From contig JAOADG010000037.1 of assembly GCA_026417415.1 (NCBI GenBank), forward strand, positions 62,001 to 126,000: DNA of 64,000 nt, written 5' to 3'. The notes below the pieces were generated by a model, which searched no databases, was not told where the DNA came from, and saw only the letters and a list, made by a program, of their open reading frames with translations. This DNA is from a bacterium (GTDB taxonomy: Bacteria > Electryoneota > JAOADG01). Shown one piece after another: positions 44,789 to 54,489 of this stretch (position 1 is its first letter; every line of letters starts with the position of its first letter). The translations under genes were made by a program, and so were the position numbers.

Positions 44789-45718
44789 GTGAAAGTTGCT
44801 GTGATTTTAAACCCTAAAGCAGGGTTACCGAAACTTCTTCCCTACATAAAATCAAGGATAGAGCATAAACTATCCGATTTTGGTTATCAAGTTTCCATCT
44901 ACGAAATTCATCCTGAAAAAAACGGATATTCACCAACAGAATTGGCTTTACAACAAGGTGCTGAAATGATTATTTCAGCAGGCGGTGATGGCACAATCAA
45001 CAATTCTGCAAAATTATTGACACATACCGAAATTCCTCTTGCAATTATCCCTTTGGGAAGTGGAAATGGTTTAGCAAGAACGCTTGGGATACCCCTAGAA
45101 TTAGAGAAAGCACTCAATCTATTAAAAAATCCAATCATTCAAAAAATAGATACTGGAAAAGTAAACGGGGACCTTTTTCTTATTTCGTGTGGATTTGGGA
45201 TAGATGCTGACATTGCACACGATTTTGAAAAAACGCATGTACGTGGAATATTTCCATACGTAGTGAGTGGTATCCGAAGGTTTTTTACAGAAGAACTTGA
45301 AACTTATCAAATCACAGATTTAGAAACCAATGAAACATGGAAAGGTGAAGCATTAGTTACCTGCGTGGCCAATAGTGAGCAGTACGGAGGCGGTGCGATT
45401 GTTGCTCCCAATGCATCTCCAGAAGATGGTTATTTGGAATTATTAGAAGGTCTTCCGGTTCGTTTTTTGGAAGCAGTTCAAGTAGGTATAAAATTGTTTA
45501 ATGGTTCACTTGATAAAGAACCAAAATTAAAAAGAAAAAAAATAAAAAAAATTCTCTATAAACGACTTTCTAAAAGATTGGTTATGCATCGTGATGGCGA
45601 AGCATGTTTTTCAAAAGTAGAAAATATTATTGAAATTGATCCATTATCTCTTCATGTTGTCATTGGTCCATCTTACAAATTTCTTAATCAAACTCCACAC
45701 CCCAATGGACAACTATGA
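44789..45718 (+). CDS. Diacylglycerol kinase-like lipid kinase (YegS/DgkB family)
   Basis: A 309-residue protein with the family motifs NPKAGLPK at the N-terminus, SAGGDGTINNSA (nucleotide binding) and PLGSGNGLARTLGIP. These kinases phosphorylate diacylglycerol, sphingosine or similar lipids; substrate unknown. GTG start 16 bases after the terminator. The stop overlaps the next start (ATGA). Confidence 0.88.
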   Translation: MKVAVILNPKAGLPKLLPYIKSRIEHKLSDFGYQVSIYEIHPEKNGYSPTELALQQGAEMIISAGGDGTINNSAKLLTHTEIPLAIIPLGSGNGLARTLGIPLELEKALNLLKNPIIQKIDTGKVNGDLFLISCGFGIDADIAHDFEKTHVRGIFPYVVSGIRRFFTEELETYQITDLETNETWKGEALVTCVANSEQYGGGAIVAPNASPEDGYLELLEGLPVRFLEAVQVGIKLFNGSLDKEPKLKRKKIKKILYKRLSKRLVMHRDGEACFSKVENIIEIDPLSLHVVIGPSYKFLNQTPHPNGQL

Positions 45719-46800
45719 CTGAACCGATTGTTTATCTTGACTGGGTCAAACGAAAAGCCCCTCCACCAACTGAATCTTTATCTTGGGGATTAGCATTGTC
45801 CGGACTTCCAGATCCGCAACCTGAATGGTTTCAAGAAGTTTTGCAAGATTTACCTTTATTCGGTGCGAACCATAATTTTTGGTTACCACTTAAAGAAACA
45901 TTGGCCCAACGGTACCATTGTCTAATTGAAAATGTACTTCCTACTTTTGGTACGTCTCAAGCAAATTTTATTGCGATATCTGCTTTAGTCAGCCCCAATG
46001 ATAGTGTATTGGTTGAAACGCCGGTTTATGAACCTTTAGTTACAATTTTACAATCCTTAACTTCAAATGTTCATTTTATCAAGCGAAGGCCCGAACTACA
46101 ATGGTCATTTGATTTGGATGAACTGAAATCCTTTGTATTTCAGAAAAGACCTAAAGTTGTAGTTTTCACCAATCCACACAATCCAACAGGTACTTTTTAT
46201 CGGGATAATGAAATTCAACAAATATGTGCGCTAGCCCAAGAGGCAGAAACGTTCGTTCTCATTGATGAGGTCTATCGTGATGCTGTCCCTGAATTGCAAA
46301 ACTCTTCAGCGTTTCAAATGGGAACGAATGTTTTGATTACCTCCAGTTTGACCAAATGTTATGGTCTTAGTGCTCTTAGAGCAGGTTGGGTAATTGCTCC
46401 ATCCCAAATTATTCAAAATGCGGAATATATCCATGATCGTTTAACCGCAAGAAATCCGTTCATTTGGGAAGAGTTGATTCGCCGCATCCTAAACAATCAG
46501 CAATTAATGGATCTATGTGGAAAAAATAGATGGAATCGATTAACGACAAATCAATCCAATCTTAAAGAGATTGCAAATCAGCAGGGTTGGGAAGTGATTT
46601 TCCCATCAACCTCTCTGATTGTTTTCGTTCAAATTAAAAAATTATCTTGGGATGAAATCTACCAACGAGCGCTACGTGAGGGGGTATTGGTTACAGCGGG
46701 AAACTTTTTTGGTGATCATTCTAGATTTAGAATTGCATTAACTGCTGAACCTGAAGAATTTCAAAAATTAATTAACAAGTTACTAAAAGCATTAAACTAA
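45715..46800 (+). CDS. PLP-dependent class I/II aminotransferase
   Basis: A 361-residue fold-type I enzyme. Motifs: FTNPHNPTG, the PLP-ring aspartate in LIDEVYRDA and the Schiff-base lysine in SSLTKCYGLSALRAGW. The N-terminus (YLDWVKRKAP) is like that of archaeal/bacterial aspartate-aminotransferase-like proteins of unassigned substrate. Coupled to the lipid kinase gene by ATGA. Confidence 0.88.
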   Translation: MTEPIVYLDWVKRKAPPPTESLSWGLALSGLPDPQPEWFQEVLQDLPLFGANHNFWLPLKETLAQRYHCLIENVLPTFGTSQANFIAISALVSPNDSVLVETPVYEPLVTILQSLTSNVHFIKRRPELQWSFDLDELKSFVFQKRPKVVVFTNPHNPTGTFYRDNEIQQICALAQEAETFVLIDEVYRDAVPELQNSSAFQMGTNVLITSSLTKCYGLSALRAGWVIAPSQIIQNAEYIHDRLTARNPFIWEELIRRILNNQQLMDLCGKNRWNRLTTNQSNLKEIANQQGWEVIFPSTSLIVFVQIKKLSWDEIYQRALREGVLVTAGNFFGDHSRFRIALTAEPEEFQKLINKLLKALN

Positions 46801-46858
46801 AGTATTCTACTTAATTTGATAAAGACCATTTTTGTAAGAAAAAACACATGAGGGAAAA

Positions 46859-47608
46859 ATGAAAATAGCAGTTCTGGTTAAAACAGTACCTGATTCAGAG
46901 GCAAAAATCCTTTTGACTCCCGATGGAAAGGATTGGGTAAAAAAAGAGATCAAATTTGACATCAATCCGTATGATGAATATGCAATTGAAGCGGCATTGC
47001 AACTAAAGGAAGCAGGGAAATTTGAATCCATCACGGTGATTGGATATGGTCAAAATGAGGTGGTGGAAGGGCTACGTAAAGCTTTAGCCATGGGTGCAGA
47101 TGATGCAATTCACATTCAGGGAAATCCTAGTCCAGATCCAAATGTGGTGGCAAATGCAATTAGCAATGTACTTCAACAAAAACCATTTGATTTGATATTG
47201 GCTGGAAAATCCGCAATTGATGATGATTATATGGCTATTGGAACAATGGTTGCAACCAAGTTACAAATCCCTGCCATTGCAGTAGTGGTTCAATTGGAGG
47301 TCAATGGCAATCAAGTCATTTGCGAAAGTGAAATGGATGGTGGAATTCAACGAATTGAAACAAGTTTACCAGCAGTGATTACCTGTCAAAAAGGATTGAA
47401 CACTCCACGTTATCCTTCCTTGAAAGGAATTATGGCAGCGAAAAAGAAAACCATTGAGGTGATCAATGCACCAGTAGAAGAAGAAAAAATCAAACTTGAA
47501 GGTTATACCTATCCAGAACCGAGAGTCGGGCCCAAATTCCTTGGAAAAGGGGTTGAGGATGTACCTGAATTAGTCAAGCGATTAAAAGAAGAAGCAAAAG
47601 CAATTTAA
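46859..47608 (+). CDS. etfB: Electron transfer flavoprotein beta subunit
   Basis: A 249-residue subunit (VLVKTVPDSEAKI start, then INPYDEYAIEAALQLKE, AMGADDAIHI and CQKGLNTPRYPSLKGIMAAKKK). Together with EtfA it shuttles electrons from acyl-CoA dehydrogenases and similar flavoproteins to a quinone reductase. GAGGG precedes the ATG. Whether it is a plain ETF or a FixA-type bifurcating subunit is undecided. Followed by etfA 17 bases later. Confidence 0.93.
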   Translation: MKIAVLVKTVPDSEAKILLTPDGKDWVKKEIKFDINPYDEYAIEAALQLKEAGKFESITVIGYGQNEVVEGLRKALAMGADDAIHIQGNPSPDPNVVANAISNVLQQKPFDLILAGKSAIDDDYMAIGTMVATKLQIPAIAVVVQLEVNGNQVICESEMDGGIQRIETSLPAVITCQKGLNTPRYPSLKGIMAAKKKTIEVINAPVEEEKIKLEGYTYPEPRVGPKFLGKGVEDVPELVKRLKEEAKAI

Positions 47609-47625
47609 GTTTGAAAGAGGGAAAT

Positions 47626-48558
47626 ATGAACATCTTAGTTTGGATTGAAACCAAAGATCAACAAATAGTAAAATCAACCTTATCTGCATTATCTGCTGCC
47701 AACCAGTTTACGGGTGATCACCCAATTACTGCAGCACTTATCAATGCCACGAATATAGAAGATTGTTCCAACTATGGAGCAAACAAAATTTTATCACTTC
47801 AAGTTCCTGCCTTCCAAAATTCACCAGAACAAGTATCCTATGTGTTATCTCAAATTGCTGAACCTTATGATACAATCTTGATGGTAGCCACAGCGTTAGG
47901 TAGGGATGTTGCACCTCGTCTTGCCGCTCAATACAATGCTGCTCTTATTGTGGATGTTACTTCTTTGAAAAATGAAGATTCTAAAATTATGGTCACTCAC
48001 CCTGTTTTTGCGGGTAAGGCAATTCAAACGCTAAGTACGACTGCATCTAAACGAGTGATTTCAATTCGCCCCAAAGCATTTATATTGCAACCAAACCAAA
48101 AAAATGCTGAAGTAGAGACGATTACCATTGATTTGCCGACATTAAAGACCAAAGTCCTTGAAACCAGATATGTCGCTACGGAACGACCCTTGCTCTCGGA
48201 GGCAGATATTGTAGTGTCTGGTGGAAGAGGTTTGAAATCAGCAGAACATTTTAAACTCATTGAAGATTTGGCAGACACACTTCACGCTGCAGTTGGTGCT
48301 TCTCGTGCTGTAGTTGATGCGGGTTGGAGGCCTCATGAAGAACAAGTTGGCCAAACCGGAAAAACTGTTAGTCCTTCGCTTTATTTTGCAATTGCAATTA
48401 GTGGTGCAGTGCAACATTTAGCAGGAATGACCAATTCCAAAACCATCGTTGCCATCAATTCTGATCCACAAGCCCCTATCTTCAAAGTAGCGGACTACGG
48501 GATTATTGGCGATGCTTTTGAAATTGTTCCCAAACTCATTGAAGAGTTGAAAAAGTAA
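47626..48558 (+). CDS. etfA: Electron transfer flavoprotein alpha subunit
   Basis: A 310-residue subunit from the ATG at 47626, preceded by AGAGGG; the longer frame starts with an upstream TTG. The C-terminal FAD-binding domain shows VVSGGRGLKS, GASRAVVDAGW, GQTGKTVSP and KTIVAINSDPQAPIF, all typical. Ends at a strong terminator. Confidence 0.95.
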   Translation: MNILVWIETKDQQIVKSTLSALSAANQFTGDHPITAALINATNIEDCSNYGANKILSLQVPAFQNSPEQVSYVLSQIAEPYDTILMVATALGRDVAPRLAAQYNAALIVDVTSLKNEDSKIMVTHPVFAGKAIQTLSTTASKRVISIRPKAFILQPNQKNAEVETITIDLPTLKTKVLETRYVATERPLLSEADIVVSGGRGLKSAEHFKLIEDLADTLHAAVGASRAVVDAGWRPHEEQVGQTGKTVSPSLYFAIAISGAVQHLAGMTNSKTIVAINSDPQAPIFKVADYGIIGDAFEIVPKLIEELKK

Positions 48559-48576
48559 ACAAGTAAAGAACAAGAG

Positions 48577-48601
48577 AAGCCCCACTTCTGTGGGGCTTTT
48601 T
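48577..48601 (+). terminator. Rho-independent terminator after etfBA
   Basis: Perfect 9-bp stem AAGCCCCAC / GTGGGGCTT with a four-base loop and a T run, between the convergent etfA and DUF6305-like genes. The T run is on the plus strand. Confidence 0.92.
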
Positions 48602-48602
48602 C

Positions 48603-49148
48603 TTATTTTCCGAATGCAGATTTAATTTTTTCAATACCTTCAGGTGTTTTTACATATGTTGTATAGGTTTTCTTATTCTTGGTGGCAATGTTTTTGAAAA
48701 AGCCATCTTGATCACCTTCTGAACGAACCAATAGGTAATCCGCTTTTTCTGCTACCGTACGATTAATATCGTCGGATAATTCGCCACGTCGTTCTTTTCC
48801 GCCGATGTGAACCAGCATCACTTTGCATTTGTTGGTTTTAGCGGCTTGTAAAATGGCTACTGCACGTTCAATTTCACTGGAAGTAGAGATTCTTGCTTCA
48901 CCTAAACCTTTTTGGGAAGCCCCAACCACCAAAACCACTGTACCATTTTTCGGTACATCTCCGGCTCCAGCCAATTTATTTACAGTGGTTTTTAAAGTAT
49001 CAACACCTGCTTTTTTAAACATTAATTTTACTGTGTGCAAATCCGCTGATTGACCGATACTAGTCAGCAAAACAGGTTCAGTAAAAAATTCTGCTGCCCA
49101 TAATACACTGCTTAAAAAGAACACCAATAAGATAGGGATAAATTTCAT
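48603..49148 (-). CDS. DUF6305-like secreted protein
   Basis: A 181-residue protein with a signal peptide (about residues 1-19, ending LWAA). The mature part begins with the family-like stretch EPVLLTSIGQSADLHTVK and continues with LVVGASQKGLGEARIS and VMLVHIGGKERRG, matching the pattern of DUF6305 as I remember it; function unknown. AAGGAG precedes the ATG. It could bind a small molecule, but nothing here shows it. Confidence 0.6.
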   Translation of the reverse strand: MKFIPILLVFFLSSVLWAAEFFTEPVLLTSIGQSADLHTVKLMFKKAGVDTLKTTVNKLAGAGDVPKNGTVVLVVGASQKGLGEARISTSSEIERAVAILQAAKTNKCKVMLVHIGGKERRGELSDDINRTVAEKADYLLVRSEGDQDGFFKNIATKNKKTYTTYVKTPEGIEKIKSAFGK

Positions 49149-49175
49149 AACTGTTTCTCCTTCAAGTTTAGCAGA

Positions 49176-50405
49176 TCACAATAAATTCGTATAAGCCTGC
49201 TTGGCACGCTCGTAAGCATTATGGCCTACTGCTGTCAAGTGACCCATTTTTCGTCCGGGTCGTGCTTCCGCTTTTTCATATAAATGTAAAAAAACACCCG
49301 GTACAGATAAAACTTTTGACCAATTCGGCGTGCCGTTAGACCACAGATCACCCAAGAGATTGATCATGCAAGCACTTTCGGAAATCAATTGCGGTAAACC
49401 CAATGGACTTTCAATTAAAATACGTACTATCTGTTCAAATTGCGAACAATGAGATCCTTCAATAGACCAATGACCACTGTTATGAGGGCGTGGCGCAAGT
49501 TCATTGATTAACAAAGTCGTATCATCTTTTTCAAACAATTCAACACACAACAACCCAACCAAACCAATTTTTTCAGGCAACGAATGGGCAATCCAATCAG
49601 CGATTTTTTGGATTTGTGGCGCTACAGAAGGAGCCGGTGCGCGTGTAGAAAATAGAATATGATTACGATGTTCATTTTCTACCAAAGGGTAAACCACGGT
49701 TTCACCCACACGATTTCTTCCAACAATGATTGAAAGTTCCCTTTGAAATGGAACAAACTGTTCTAAGATCCAATCTTCTCCTGAACCTTTCCAGTCCTTA
49801 GTAAGATGATTTTGAAACTGAAAAAATGAGTGAAATATGGTTTGTGATTTTCCATCATAACCCATTCTAGCAGATTTCATTACAATCTTTTCATTCCCTT
49901 GCAATTCAGTATCAATCCATTCTTGAACAATACTTAAAATTTGAGTAATCCATTCAGAGAGGGTTTTAGAATGTGGTCGTTCAAATCGCTTTTCAACACT
50001 TAAACATACAATTGAAGATGGATCAGTTGGAGAAAATCGTGGTATAGTTAAAAAGCGTGTAACAGGGAATCCATTGGTAGAAAGAAAAAGTTTCTCTTTG
50101 ATGCGATCTTGACAAATGGATAAAACTTCTGGGCTCGGATATACTGGACGTAAACTTTGTTTGAGTGCTGGAACAGACAAATTTTCAAATTCAATGGTTA
50201 CTACTTCGCATCGTTTAGAAAATTCCATCATGGCTTTTTCATCGCTATAGTCAGCAACAAAAATTTCAGCAATTCCGGCTGCAGGACAGTTTTTGTCTGG
50301 ATCTAACACAATCACTGAAATGCCCATCCTGCGTGCTGCAAATGCAATCATTCTTCCCAGCTGGCCACCCCCCACGATTCCGATTTGATGAATAGGACGC
50401 ATCAT
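49176..50405 (-). CDS. purK: 5-(carboxyamino)imidazole ribonucleotide synthase
   Basis: A 409-residue ATP-grasp enzyme of purine synthesis that carboxylates aminoimidazole ribonucleotide with bicarbonate. Motifs: [16 protein letters not shown] at the N-terminus, the ATP-grasp segment [12 protein letters not shown], and [15 protein letters not shown]. The start overlaps purE by four bases. Length is slightly above the usual 350-390. Confidence 0.95.
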   Translation of the reverse strand: MMRPIHQIGIVGGGQLGRMIAFAARRMGISVIVLDPDKNCPAAGIAEIFVADYSDEKAMMEFSKRCEVVTIEFENLSVPALKQSLRPVYPSPEVLSICQDRIKEKLFLSTNGFPVTRFLTIPRFSPTDPSSIVCLSVEKRFERPHSKTLSEWITQILSIVQEWIDTELQGNEKIVMKSARMGYDGKSQTIFHSFFQFQNHLTKDWKGSGEDWILEQFVPFQRELSIIVGRNRVGETVVYPLVENEHRNHILFSTRAPAPSVAPQIQKIADWIAHSLPEKIGLVGLLCVELFEKDDTTLLINELAPRPHNSGHWSIEGSHCSQFEQIVRILIESPLGLPQLISESACMINLLGDLWSNGTPNWSKVLSVPGVFLHLYEKAEARPGRKMGHLTAVGHNAYERAKQAYTNLL

Positions 50406-50890
50406 AAATTTCTTATATCCTCACTAACAACACTTTCTGTTTGTTGATTACGCCAATTCCGATACTTTTCACGAAGTTCCTCGTGATGTAATGAAAGAAT
50501 TTGAATGGCAAACAATGCAGCATTTTTAGCACCTGCTTCACCGATAGCAAAAGTTCCCACAGGAACACCGGCGGGCATTTGCACGATGGAAAGTAATGAA
50601 TCTAAACCTTTTAAATGTTTACTTGGTATTGGAACACCCAGTACAGGCAAAATGGTTTGAGATGCTGTCATTCCTGGAAGATGTGCAGCTCCTCCTGCCC
50701 CTGCGATAATTACTTGAATTCCACGTGATGCTGCTGATTTGGCATATTCAAACATGCGATCAGGGGTACGATGTGCGGATACTACTTTCCATTCGTAAGG
50801 AACTTGAAATTCATCAAGAATTTTCGCTGCTGCAGATAAAGTTTCTTTATCTGAAATACTTCCCATAACAATACCGACAACAGGTTTCAT
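50402..50890 (-). CDS. purE: N5-CAIR mutase
   Basis: A 162-residue enzyme converting the product of PurK to CAIR. The family motifs [26 protein letters not shown] and [11 protein letters not shown] are present. The overlap with purK is the usual order (purE-purK). Confidence 0.96.
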   Translation of the reverse strand: MKPVVGIVMGSISDKETLSAAAKILDEFQVPYEWKVVSAHRTPDRMFEYAKSAASRGIQVIIAGAGGAAHLPGMTASQTILPVLGVPIPSKHLKGLDSLLSIVQMPAGVPVGTFAIGEAGAKNAALFAIQILSLHHEELREKYRNWRNQQTESVVSEDIRNL

Positions 50891-50896
50891 ATCTAC

Positions 50897-51952
50897 TCAC
50901 TTTCGTATCAAAGAATTCATTTGTTCGTGAATTTTAGGGTCAGTACGAATCAAACTCACTTCTACTTGCAACATAAGAATTGGAAACTGTCTAAACAAAG
51001 AGGGCAATTTTACAAAATCTTTTTCGGTAGTAATAAAGTAATCTGCTTTAGAAGATTCAAAAGTACGTATCAATCGCTGTAAATCTTTTTCAGTGTAATT
51101 GTGATGGTCATCAAACTCAAACCAACCAGTCAGTACGCAGCGTAGTTGATGGATTTGTTGTAAAAACCTTGAAGGATGAGCAATTCCAGCAAATGCCACA
51201 ACTTTTTTTTCTTCAACTTGATTCAATGGATGTTTTTGTTTATTGGTATCTATCAATGAAGTAGGAAGTATCTGAAAAGGAACAATGGGAATTTCAGAAA
51301 ATCCATCAAACTCACGAATTCTACTAATCCAATGATCAATGGTATTTTTTCTGTACGTTCGTAACCAAATGCAATGGCTGAATTTCAATCTAAAAAAAGT
51401 ATCTCTCAGATAACCCAGTGGTAACATTCGGTAGGAATGGCTTGGCAAAGTTGTGTCTAATATAACCCAATCCAAGGTTTTTTGTAGTCGTCTATATTGA
51501 AATCCATCATCCAATACAATTACTTCGCAACCCAATTCTGTTAAAGCATGAGATCCGCTTACACGGTCAACATCGTTGAGTACACAAATTTCGGGAAATT
51601 GATTTGCAATCTGAAGGGCTTCATCACCACAATCTGCACTAGATTGAACAAGTAGATCTTGACCATTGGAAACAAGGATCTGACTTTTCCCTTTTCGTCT
51701 ATATCCACGTGATAAGTATCCGACTTTAAGTTTTTTATCCAACAATTGTTCAATTGCCCAAATGGAAAGCGGTGTTTTTCCAGCACCTCCTGCAGTTATG
51801 CTACCAATACTAAGGATGGGTATAGGAGGTTTATATGATGGAAAAATATGATTGTCGTACAAACGATGTCTCAATTTTACCAATGCACCATAGAAGGCAG
51901 ATAGTGGAATTGTAATGGGATACAACCACGGGGGTGAAGCAGTTAAACTCAT
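50897..51952 (-). CDS. lpxK: Tetraacyldisaccharide 4'-kinase
   Basis: A 351-residue lipid A kinase that phosphorylates the disaccharide at 4'. The P-loop GSITAGGAGKTPLS is around residues 52-65, with VLDDGFQYRRL (the family DDGFQ motif) and YFITTEKDFVKL later. One N-terminal hydrophobic segment anchors it to the inner membrane. Overlaps the upstream acyltransferase gene by four bases. Confidence 0.94.
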   Translation of the reverse strand: MSLTASPPWLYPITIPLSAFYGALVKLRHRLYDNHIFPSYKPPIPILSIGSITAGGAGKTPLSIWAIEQLLDKKLKVGYLSRGYRRKGKSQILVSNGQDLLVQSSADCGDEALQIANQFPEICVLNDVDRVSGSHALTELGCEVIVLDDGFQYRRLQKTLDWVILDTTLPSHSYRMLPLGYLRDTFFRLKFSHCIWLRTYRKNTIDHWISRIREFDGFSEIPIVPFQILPTSLIDTNKQKHPLNQVEEKKVVAFAGIAHPSRFLQQIHQLRCVLTGWFEFDDHHNYTEKDLQRLIRTFESSKADYFITTEKDFVKLPSLFRQFPILMLQVEVSLIRTDPKIHEQMNSLIRK

Positions 51953-52647
51953 TGATTGGTATTTGTTAGAAAAACTATTCCCGATTGACGGTCACACAAC
52001 ATTTCAATCTCAGTTAAGCGATTCGCCAATTCACGGCTTGCTTGACGAATCTCGGTATCAGGATGAACAATAAACGGTTCACCAATATGAAAAATGACCT
52101 CAGCAAACGGTTTAGGTAAAATATGATAATCCCAAGATTTTGGAAATTGCCAAGATCGTTTTGCAGAACCAGAGACAGGGATAATCCATGCATCACAAGT
52201 TTTGGCTAACCACACAGTTCCAGGTTTAGCAGAGTGTCGTGGTCCTAAAGGTCCATCAGGGAGCATTCCTCCAATCTCACCATTGGATATTGCTTCTACA
52301 GCGGACATTGCACCTTTAACACCGCCACGTGTTGAACTTCCACGAATTGGACGAAATCCAAGCTTCAATACAATGCGAGAAATCATTTCACCATCTTCAT
52401 GATCCGAAACCATTACTCGGATACCATAATTCCTCAGAATACAAGCTGTCAAGGTTAAACGTCCGTGCCAAACCGCTACAATTTTCCTTGGAAATTGGAT
52501 TTCGTTCAAAGAGAGGTAACCCGTATACCGAATTTTCCAAGTGGAAGATAATATTTTTAGAAAAATGTTACCTAAACTTGGTACTATACTAAGTTTAAGC
52601 CATCGCAAGAATTTCTTTTTAATCGTCATTTTGCTGGATAAGCTCAT
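51949..52647 (-). CDS. Lysophospholipid acyltransferase-like protein (DUF374 type)
   Basis: A 232-residue protein (or 226 from an ATG at 52629). The pattern VAVWHGRLTL, VMVSDHEDGEMISRI and IGGMLPDGPLGPRH is that of the DUF374/LPLAT-like family, in which a His in the WH motif replaces the usual HxxxxD. It lies between lpxB and lpxK with overlaps on both sides, so a role in lipid A acylation is plausible but inferred. Confidence 0.8.
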   Translation of the reverse strand: MSLSSKMTIKKKFLRWLKLSIVPSLGNIFLKILSSTWKIRYTGYLSLNEIQFPRKIVAVWHGRLTLTACILRNYGIRVMVSDHEDGEMISRIVLKLGFRPIRGSSTRGGVKGAMSAVEAISNGEIGGMLPDGPLGPRHSAKPGTVWLAKTCDAWIIPVSGSAKRSWQFPKSWDYHILPKPFAEVIFHIGEPFIVHPDTEIRQASRELANRLTEIEMLCDRQSGIVFLTNTNQ

Positions 52648-53755
52648 AAATCCATTGGGCTACATTTTTTGAAGCACTGCCATTACCCAATTTTTCACGA
52701 AGCATTTGAAACTGTTTGAGTTGTTGATCTCCATTTTCTCCTAAGAGTTCAATCACATCTTGACAAATTTGTTGTGGATTTGCATCATGTTGAATCCGTT
52801 CAGGTGCTATTGGTTGTTCCATGACTAAGTTGGCTAATGAAATGGACTTCACTTTCACTAAACGTTTCCCGATAAAGTAAGTTAGTGGCGAGGTTTTATA
52901 GACCACAACCATAGGAATCCCTAATAATGCAGTTTGAAGAGTAGCAGTACCACTAACCACAACGGCTGCATTAGCAGAACGGAGAACTTCGTTGGGTTTA
53001 TCGTAAAAAACTTGAAATCCAACCTCAACAAAAGGATGATAGACCTCTTTCGGCAAAGAAGAAAGTGCTGGAACAATTCCAATTAAATTGGGATAACGTT
53101 CACGAAGCATTTGAAAGGAATCACACATGAGTTTAGTATGATACATTAGTTCTTGTACCCTACTTCCGGGTAAAAATGAAACCACAGTACTCGAATGGGG
53201 TATTCCGAGTTGTTTTCTTGCTTCTTCTTGTGTTAAATCCAATGGCAATTCTTCTAAAAGCGGGTGTCCCACGAATCTTACATCTAAGTGAGTTTTGGAA
53301 TAGTATCTCAATTCAAAAGGAAATACAACTGCTAAACCATCGTAATAACGTGCTATTTGGTAGATTCGCTTTTCTTTCCAAGCCCATACCTGTGGACTTA
53401 TAAACCCTAAGTTCTTAATTGTAGAAAGTGAATCTTGTGATTTCACCCACTTTGCGAATTGCAAGTTAAAACTTGGATAGTCAACATAGACAATCACTTT
53501 CGGTTTTCTGGATAGTACAGCAGTTTTTAATATTTGAAAATTTTTATGTATGGTAGGATAATGCTTCACTACTTCTAAAAAGCCCATTATGGACATTTCT
53601 TCAGTTGGGACGACTACTTCGCAACCTGCAGAAGCCATTCTCTTTCCAACCATTCCCCAACAAACAAGATTAGGATAAAGCAATTTCAATTCTCGGAGAA
53701 TAACTTCACAGTGAAGATCGCCAGAGACGTCGCCGACTAAAAAACAGATATTCAC
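52619..53755 (-). CDS. lpxB: Lipid-A-disaccharide synthase
   Basis: A 378-residue GT-19 enzyme joining UDP-diacylglucosamine and lipid X. Motifs: VGDVSGDLHCEVIL at the N-terminus, ISPQVWAWKEKRI and LPGSRVQEL, all typical. GTG start. The end overlaps the acyltransferase gene. Confidence 0.95.
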   Translation of the reverse strand: MNICFLVGDVSGDLHCEVILRELKLLYPNLVCWGMVGKRMASAGCEVVVPTEEMSIMGFLEVVKHYPTIHKNFQILKTAVLSRKPKVIVYVDYPSFNLQFAKWVKSQDSLSTIKNLGFISPQVWAWKEKRIYQIARYYDGLAVVFPFELRYYSKTHLDVRFVGHPLLEELPLDLTQEEARKQLGIPHSSTVVSFLPGSRVQELMYHTKLMCDSFQMLRERYPNLIGIVPALSSLPKEVYHPFVEVGFQVFYDKPNEVLRSANAAVVVSGTATLQTALLGIPMVVVYKTSPLTYFIGKRLVKVKSISLANLVMEQPIAPERIQHDANPQQICQDVIELLGENGDQQLKQFQMLREKLGNGSASKNVAQWIYELIQQNDD

Positions 53756-53757
53756 GT

Positions 53758-54342
53758 TTAAAAAAATCTTTGATTAAAAATCATTTTCCCCAAAAGAAGT
53801 AAAAGTACTGCAACGTGGCTTGCAAAGGTTGAACGTTCACTATAAAACGCTTCTTTCCAATCACAAGGTCGGTGTTCAATGGGTTGAATATATCCTGCAT
53901 AGGGAAATAGTTTGGGAACTTTTGCCCGATATTCTTCATATCTTGCACCAAAAAGTGTGATTAATGTTTCTTCTTCAAGGGCTATGATTAAAGAATACTG
54001 AATGAAAAAGTAAACAAAAGTTAATGGGAGCATCCACTCTAACCCACTATTTCCGATTATCACTACTCCTAAATAAATCATCATATTTCCAAAATAAAGT
54101 GGATTTCGGATATAAGCATAAGGTCCTGTGGTCACTAAATAAGGTGCTCCTACCTCTCTGGTTCTGGTTGCTCCACCGGCGTGGGCTACAGCCCAAAGTC
54201 GTATGAACTCACCGAGAAGCATCAAACAAAATCCCAAAAGAAAAGAAGAAATAGTTGGTTTGGCAATGATTAATAATAGAATTAATAGGGGAATTGGTGT
54301 AAATGATCGAAATTTGAAAATGAATGTTTGAAATTTATTCAT
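53758..54342 (-). CDS. Isoprenylcysteine carboxyl methyltransferase-like membrane protein
   Basis: A 194-residue protein with about four membrane segments, starting at the ATG at 54342 (a longer GTG frame to 54399 adds 19 residues). The C-terminal motif VTTGPYAYIRNPLYFGN (family TxGxYxxxRHPxY) and the EE pair in ALEEETL identify the ICMT/PEMT-like family. The substrate in bacteria is unknown. It lies two bases upstream of lpxB on the same strand. Confidence 0.8.
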   Translation of the reverse strand: MNKFQTFIFKFRSFTPIPLLILLLIIAKPTISSFLLGFCLMLLGEFIRLWAVAHAGGATRTREVGAPYLVTTGPYAYIRNPLYFGNMMIYLGVVIIGNSGLEWMLPLTFVYFFIQYSLIIALEEETLITLFGARYEEYRAKVPKLFPYAGYIQPIEHRPCDWKEAFYSERSTFASHVAVLLLLLGKMIFNQRFF

Positions 54343-54489
54343 TGCGATCTCATTATTGGTTATTGAAAAAGTCAAATGTATATTCTTTTGAATAAACACT
54401 CAAATTTTTCAAATACTACAAAAGTAATATGGGTTTTTACTTTTGTTGTATGTATTGAAAATAGTTTGTAAAGATTCCAAAAGAAAGGA

